Below, one piece after another: positions 61,903 through 64,000 of a stretch of 64,000 bases of DNA; within the stretch, counting starts at the first letter, position 1; every line of letters begins with the position of its first letter. Position numbers and translations under genes: made by a program. The notes below the pieces were generated by a model. The model was not told the origin of the DNA. It saw only the letters and a program-made list of their open reading frames with translations, and did not search any database. Source of the stretch: Herbaspirillum sp. 3R11 (lineage in GTDB: Bacteria > Pseudomonadota > Gammaproteobacteria > Burkholderiales > Burkholderiaceae_D); NCBI RefSeq assembly GCF_004563925.1, contig NZ_SPNJ01000002.1, positions 806,001 to 870,000 on the forward strand, given 5' to 3'.

Positions 61903-62865
61903 ATGGGCAACGATAGTAACAATGATACGAACAACGGCACAAATAGTGACCCCGGCAGCAGCGTCGACAGACGCGGTTTTCTGCGTCTGGCCGGACTGGG
62001 CGGCGCCATCTTTGCGTCAGGCTTGAGCGGATGGGCGACAGCGGCGGACGCCATGGGCGTTGCCGGGGTGGAAGATTTTTTCTTCGTGCAGTTGTCGGAT
62101 ACCCACTGGGGCTTTGAAGGCGACGTCAATCCTGACGCCAAAGGCACCTTGCAGAAGGCCGTCGCCACCGTCAACAGCCTGGAGCAGGTGCCGGATTTCA
62201 TCGTCTTCACCGGCGATCTCACGCATACGACCGATGACCCGCGCGAGCGTCGCCAGCGGCTGGCGCAGTTCCGCGACATCGTCTCGGCGCTCAAGGTCAA
62301 GACGGTGTACTACATGCCGGGCGAGCATGATGCCGCGCTGGACAACGGCAAGGCCTATCAGGAATTCTTCGGCAAGACGCATTACACCTTCGACCACAAG
62401 GGCGTGCACTTCATCGTGCTCGACAATGTTTCCGATCCGGCCGCCCGCATCGGCGACGAGCAGCTCGCGTGGTTGGCCGCCGATCTGAAGCAGCAGCCGA
62501 CCGACGCCCGCATCGTGGTGTTCACCCATCGCCCGCTGTTCGACCTGTATCCGCAATGGGACTGGGCCACGCGCGACGGCGCCAGGGCGGTGGAGCTGCT
62601 GATGCCGTATTCCAACGTCACCGTGTTCTACGGTCACATCCATCAGGAGAACCATCACATGACCGGCCACATCGCGCACCACTCCGCGAAGTCGCTGATC
62701 TTCCCGCTGCCGGCGCCGGGTTCGCAACCAAAACGCACCCCGTTGGCCTGGGATGCCGCGCATCCGTATCAGGGACTTGGCGTGCGGACGGTGAAACCGG
62801 AACCACGCCCACGTAATACCGAATACACCCTGACTGAATTGGCCGTAGGAGCGGCGAAATCATGA
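61903..62865 (+). CDS. Tat-exported metallophosphoesterase
   Basis: The 320-residue product from ATG 61903 (TTGGAGGA upstream) has a Tat signal (SVDRRGFLRLAGLGG, about residues 21-35) and calcineurin-like phosphoesterase motifs: QLSDTHWGF (metal Asp/His), VFTGDLTHT, PGEHDAALDN (usual G-N-H replaced by G-E-H), VFTHRPLF and FYGHIHQENHH. A dimetal centre in the periplasm is likely. It overlaps the cupredoxin gene by 4 bases and sits divergent from the ECF sigma pair. The substrate is unknown; the N to E change may mark a subfamily. Confidence 0.88.
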   Translation: MGNDSNNDTNNGTNSDPGSSVDRRGFLRLAGLGGAIFASGLSGWATAADAMGVAGVEDFFFVQLSDTHWGFEGDVNPDAKGTLQKAVATVNSLEQVPDFIVFTGDLTHTTDDPRERRQRLAQFRDIVSALKVKTVYYMPGEHDAALDNGKAYQEFFGKTHYTFDHKGVHFIVLDNVSDPAARIGDEQLAWLAADLKQQPTDARIVVFTHRPLFDLYPQWDWATRDGARAVELLMPYSNVTVFYGHIHQENHHMTGHIAHHSAKSLIFPLPAPGSQPKRTPLAWDAAHPYQGLGVRTVKPEPRPRNTEYTLTELAVGAAKS

Positions 62866-63245
62866 GCATGAATACCATTGACAAGAAAATCGACGCGAAG
62901 CGACGTCTGCTGCTGGCCGGCTGCGCGGCAGGCGGATTGGGGGCGATGGCGATTGCCGTGGCTCAGCCCAAGGAACGCGTCATCAAGGTAACGGCCAAGC
63001 GATTCGACTTTGCACCCAGCGTCATCCCGCTGAAGAGAGGTGTGCCGGTGACATTGGAGCTGACCAGTCTCGATATTCCAATGGGCTTCAATGCGCCGGA
63101 CTTTGGCGTACGTGCCGACATGTTGCCGGGCAAGGTCGCGAAGCTGCGCTTCGTTCCGGACAAGACCGGTGAATTCACCTTCTACTGCGACATCTTCTGC
63201 GGCTCCGGCCATGAAAGCATGTCGGGTTCCCTCGTTGTTACCTGA
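62862..63245 (+). CDS. Exported cupredoxin, CuA-like copper-binding protein
   Basis: The 127-residue product has a short signal-like N-terminus with twin Arg and a hydrophobic segment (residues 14-33) and a cupredoxin domain (about 38-127). The C-terminal copper motif CDIFCGSGHESM (C109, C113, H117, M120) equals the CuA pattern C-x3-C-x3-H-x2-M of cytochrome oxidase subunit II. The expected first His, in the usual (K/V)-H-G-F position, is replaced by Met74 (DIPMGFNAPDFG). It may receive or sense copper or electrons. It is translationally coupled to the phosphoesterase by ATGA. Confidence 0.87.
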   Translation: MSMNTIDKKIDAKRRLLLAGCAAGGLGAMAIAVAQPKERVIKVTAKRFDFAPSVIPLKRGVPVTLELTSLDIPMGFNAPDFGVRADMLPGKVAKLRFVPDKTGEFTFYCDIFCGSGHESMSGSLVVT

Positions 63246-63271
63246 GAGTTACATGAGCCTGGTTAGAAAAT

Positions 63272-63301
63272 AAAAAGCCGTGAATCGCTTCACGGCTTTT
63301 T
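63272..63301. terminator. Bidirectional terminator
   Basis: AAAAAGCCGTGAA (63272-63284), loop TCGC, TTCACGGCTTTTT (63289-63301): a perfect 13-bp stem with A/T runs. It serves the cupredoxin operon on the plus strand and the amino-acid permease gene on the minus strand. Confidence 0.92.
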
Positions 63302-63319
63302 CGTAGAGAGCTTGAACGC

Positions 63320-64000
63320 TCAGAGCTTCACAGGTTTTCGATACCAGATGAAGTAGATCACGCTCAGCAAGACCACAAACGGAATACCCGACAGCAGCGT
63401 CGCCTTGAACTCATCAGTGAAATACGTCGTCACCATGATCGCCACCATCAACAATGCGCCCAGCAAGGTCAGACCCGGAAAGCCCCACATGCGGAACGCC
63501 AGCGGCCGCCCGCCTTCCTTGCTCCAGCGGCGGCGGAAGCAGAAGTGCGTCACAAAGATCATCAGCCAGGTAAACATCGCACCAAACATCGACACCGACA
63601 TCATCAGCGTGAACGACGCTTTCGGATACAGCACGCTCAATGCGGTCGCAATGGCGATGCCGATACACGACAGGCCCAGTGCCCGCACCGGCACGCCGCG
63701 CTTGCTGATCTTGCCGAACTGTGGCGAGGCATAACCGGCGCGCGACAGGCTGAACATCATGCGGGTGGTGATGTAGAGCTGGCTGTTCATGGCCGACAAG
63801 GCGGCGATCAGCACCACGAAGTTGATGATACCGGGCGCGCCTGCAACATGGATCGCTTCCATCACCAGTACGAACGGGCTCTTGTCAGTGCCGGCCGACG
63901 ACCAAGGCAGGATCGCCAGCATCAGCGCCAGTGTCAGCAGATAGAAAATCACCAGGCGGAACATCGCTGCGCGGAAGGCGTGCGTGATGGCCTTTTCAGG
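63320..64000 (-). CDS. Amino-acid permease (APC family), partial
   Basis: The leftward frame is open from the window edge (64000) to a stop at 63320 and covers the C-terminal half of an APC-superfamily permease (227 residues or more). Visible segments include AFRAAMFRLVIFYLLTLALM, NFVVLIAALSAMNSQLYIT, SRAGYASPQFGKISKRGVP and the last four membrane helices. This pattern (AnsP/ProY/GabP group) indicates H+-coupled uptake of an amino acid; which one cannot be told. The N-terminal half lies outside the window. Confidence 0.9.
   Translation of the reverse strand, partial: PEKAITHAFRAAMFRLVIFYLLTLALMLAILPWSSAGTDKSPFVLVMEAIHVAGAPGIINFVVLIAALSAMNSQLYITTRMMFSLSRAGYASPQFGKISKRGVPVRALGLSCIGIAIATALSVLYPKASFTLMMSVSMFGAMFTWLMIFVTHFCFRRRWSKEGGRPLAFRMWGFPGLTLLGALLMVAIMVTTYFTDEFKATLLSGIPFVVLLSVIYFIWYRKPVKL

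Noticed and set aside
1..64000. CRISPR array, prophage, integron or plasmid origin
   Set aside because: No regularly spaced repeats, phage structural genes, attC sites or replication genes are visible; the XerD gene is the housekeeping recombinase.

Overview
The window reads as a chromosomal segment of a betaproteobacterium, most likely family Oxalobacteraceae and Herbaspirillum-like. This is inferred from the GC-rich coding style, the order glyQS / lnt / corC / ybeY-phoH-miaB, the abundance of W-E-x-F-tailed chemoreceptors, a DctSR-DctPQM TRAP system and Burkholderiales-type porins and LVIVD-repeat proteins. No phage, plasmid, CRISPR array or rRNA operon is visible. Most of the window is ordinary core genome; the accessory interest lies in regulatory DNA, one structured repeat and a few small or unassigned genes.

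Layout. 1-10.4 kb: a leftward core block (glyS partial, glyQ, lnt, corC, ybeY, phoH, miaB) interrupted by a three-gene leftward unit (cytochrome b561, Tat-exported molybdoprotein, MxKDx-repeat protein) that faces a 60-residue zinc-finger protein. 10.6-16 kb: LysR / isochorismatase-type hydrolase, CBS protein, tRNA-Met(CAT), miaA-mutL. 16-26 kb: a signalling island with three chemoreceptors, a PAS3-GAF-GGDEF-EAL protein, a DedA protein and a nested palindromic repeat element. 26.5-32 kb: amiC-like amidase, tsaE, queG, penicillin-acylase family enzyme. 32-33 kb: two small lower-GC secreted proteins. 33-40 kb: AEC permease, DctR, DctS, divergent from dctPQM. 40-47 kb: VOC protein, ogt-xerD-ybaK-plsY, a divergent sigma-like orphan, tsaD, ybiB, an HTH protein and a probable transposase scar. 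47.7-53.4 kb: MHYT-GGDEF-EAL, MATE efflux, ArnT-like glycosyltransferase, rpmE2. 54-60 kb: kynU, porin, LVIVD protein, cytochrome c, orphan ABC binding protein. 60.4-63.2 kb: ECF sigma/anti-sigma pair divergent from a Tat phosphoesterase and a CuA-like cupredoxin. 63.3 kb-end: amino-acid permease (partial).

The most notable signals are non-coding. (1) Two divergent copies of TGTAAGAAAC-N12-CGACCAA with identical spacing sit upstream of the b561/molybdoprotein/MxKDx unit and of the zinc-finger gene, and look like ECF-type promoters. (2) Two divergent copies of GGGAATA-N17-GTYT lie in the gap between the sigma/anti-sigma pair and the phosphoesterase/cupredoxin pair, suggesting one autoregulated envelope-stress or redox regulon. 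(3) A 279-bp element just before dedA is built from two related long hairpins in opposite orientation inside an outer inverted repeat. (4) Six tandem 11-bp repeats lie upstream of the large c-di-GMP gene. None of these could be compared with databases here.
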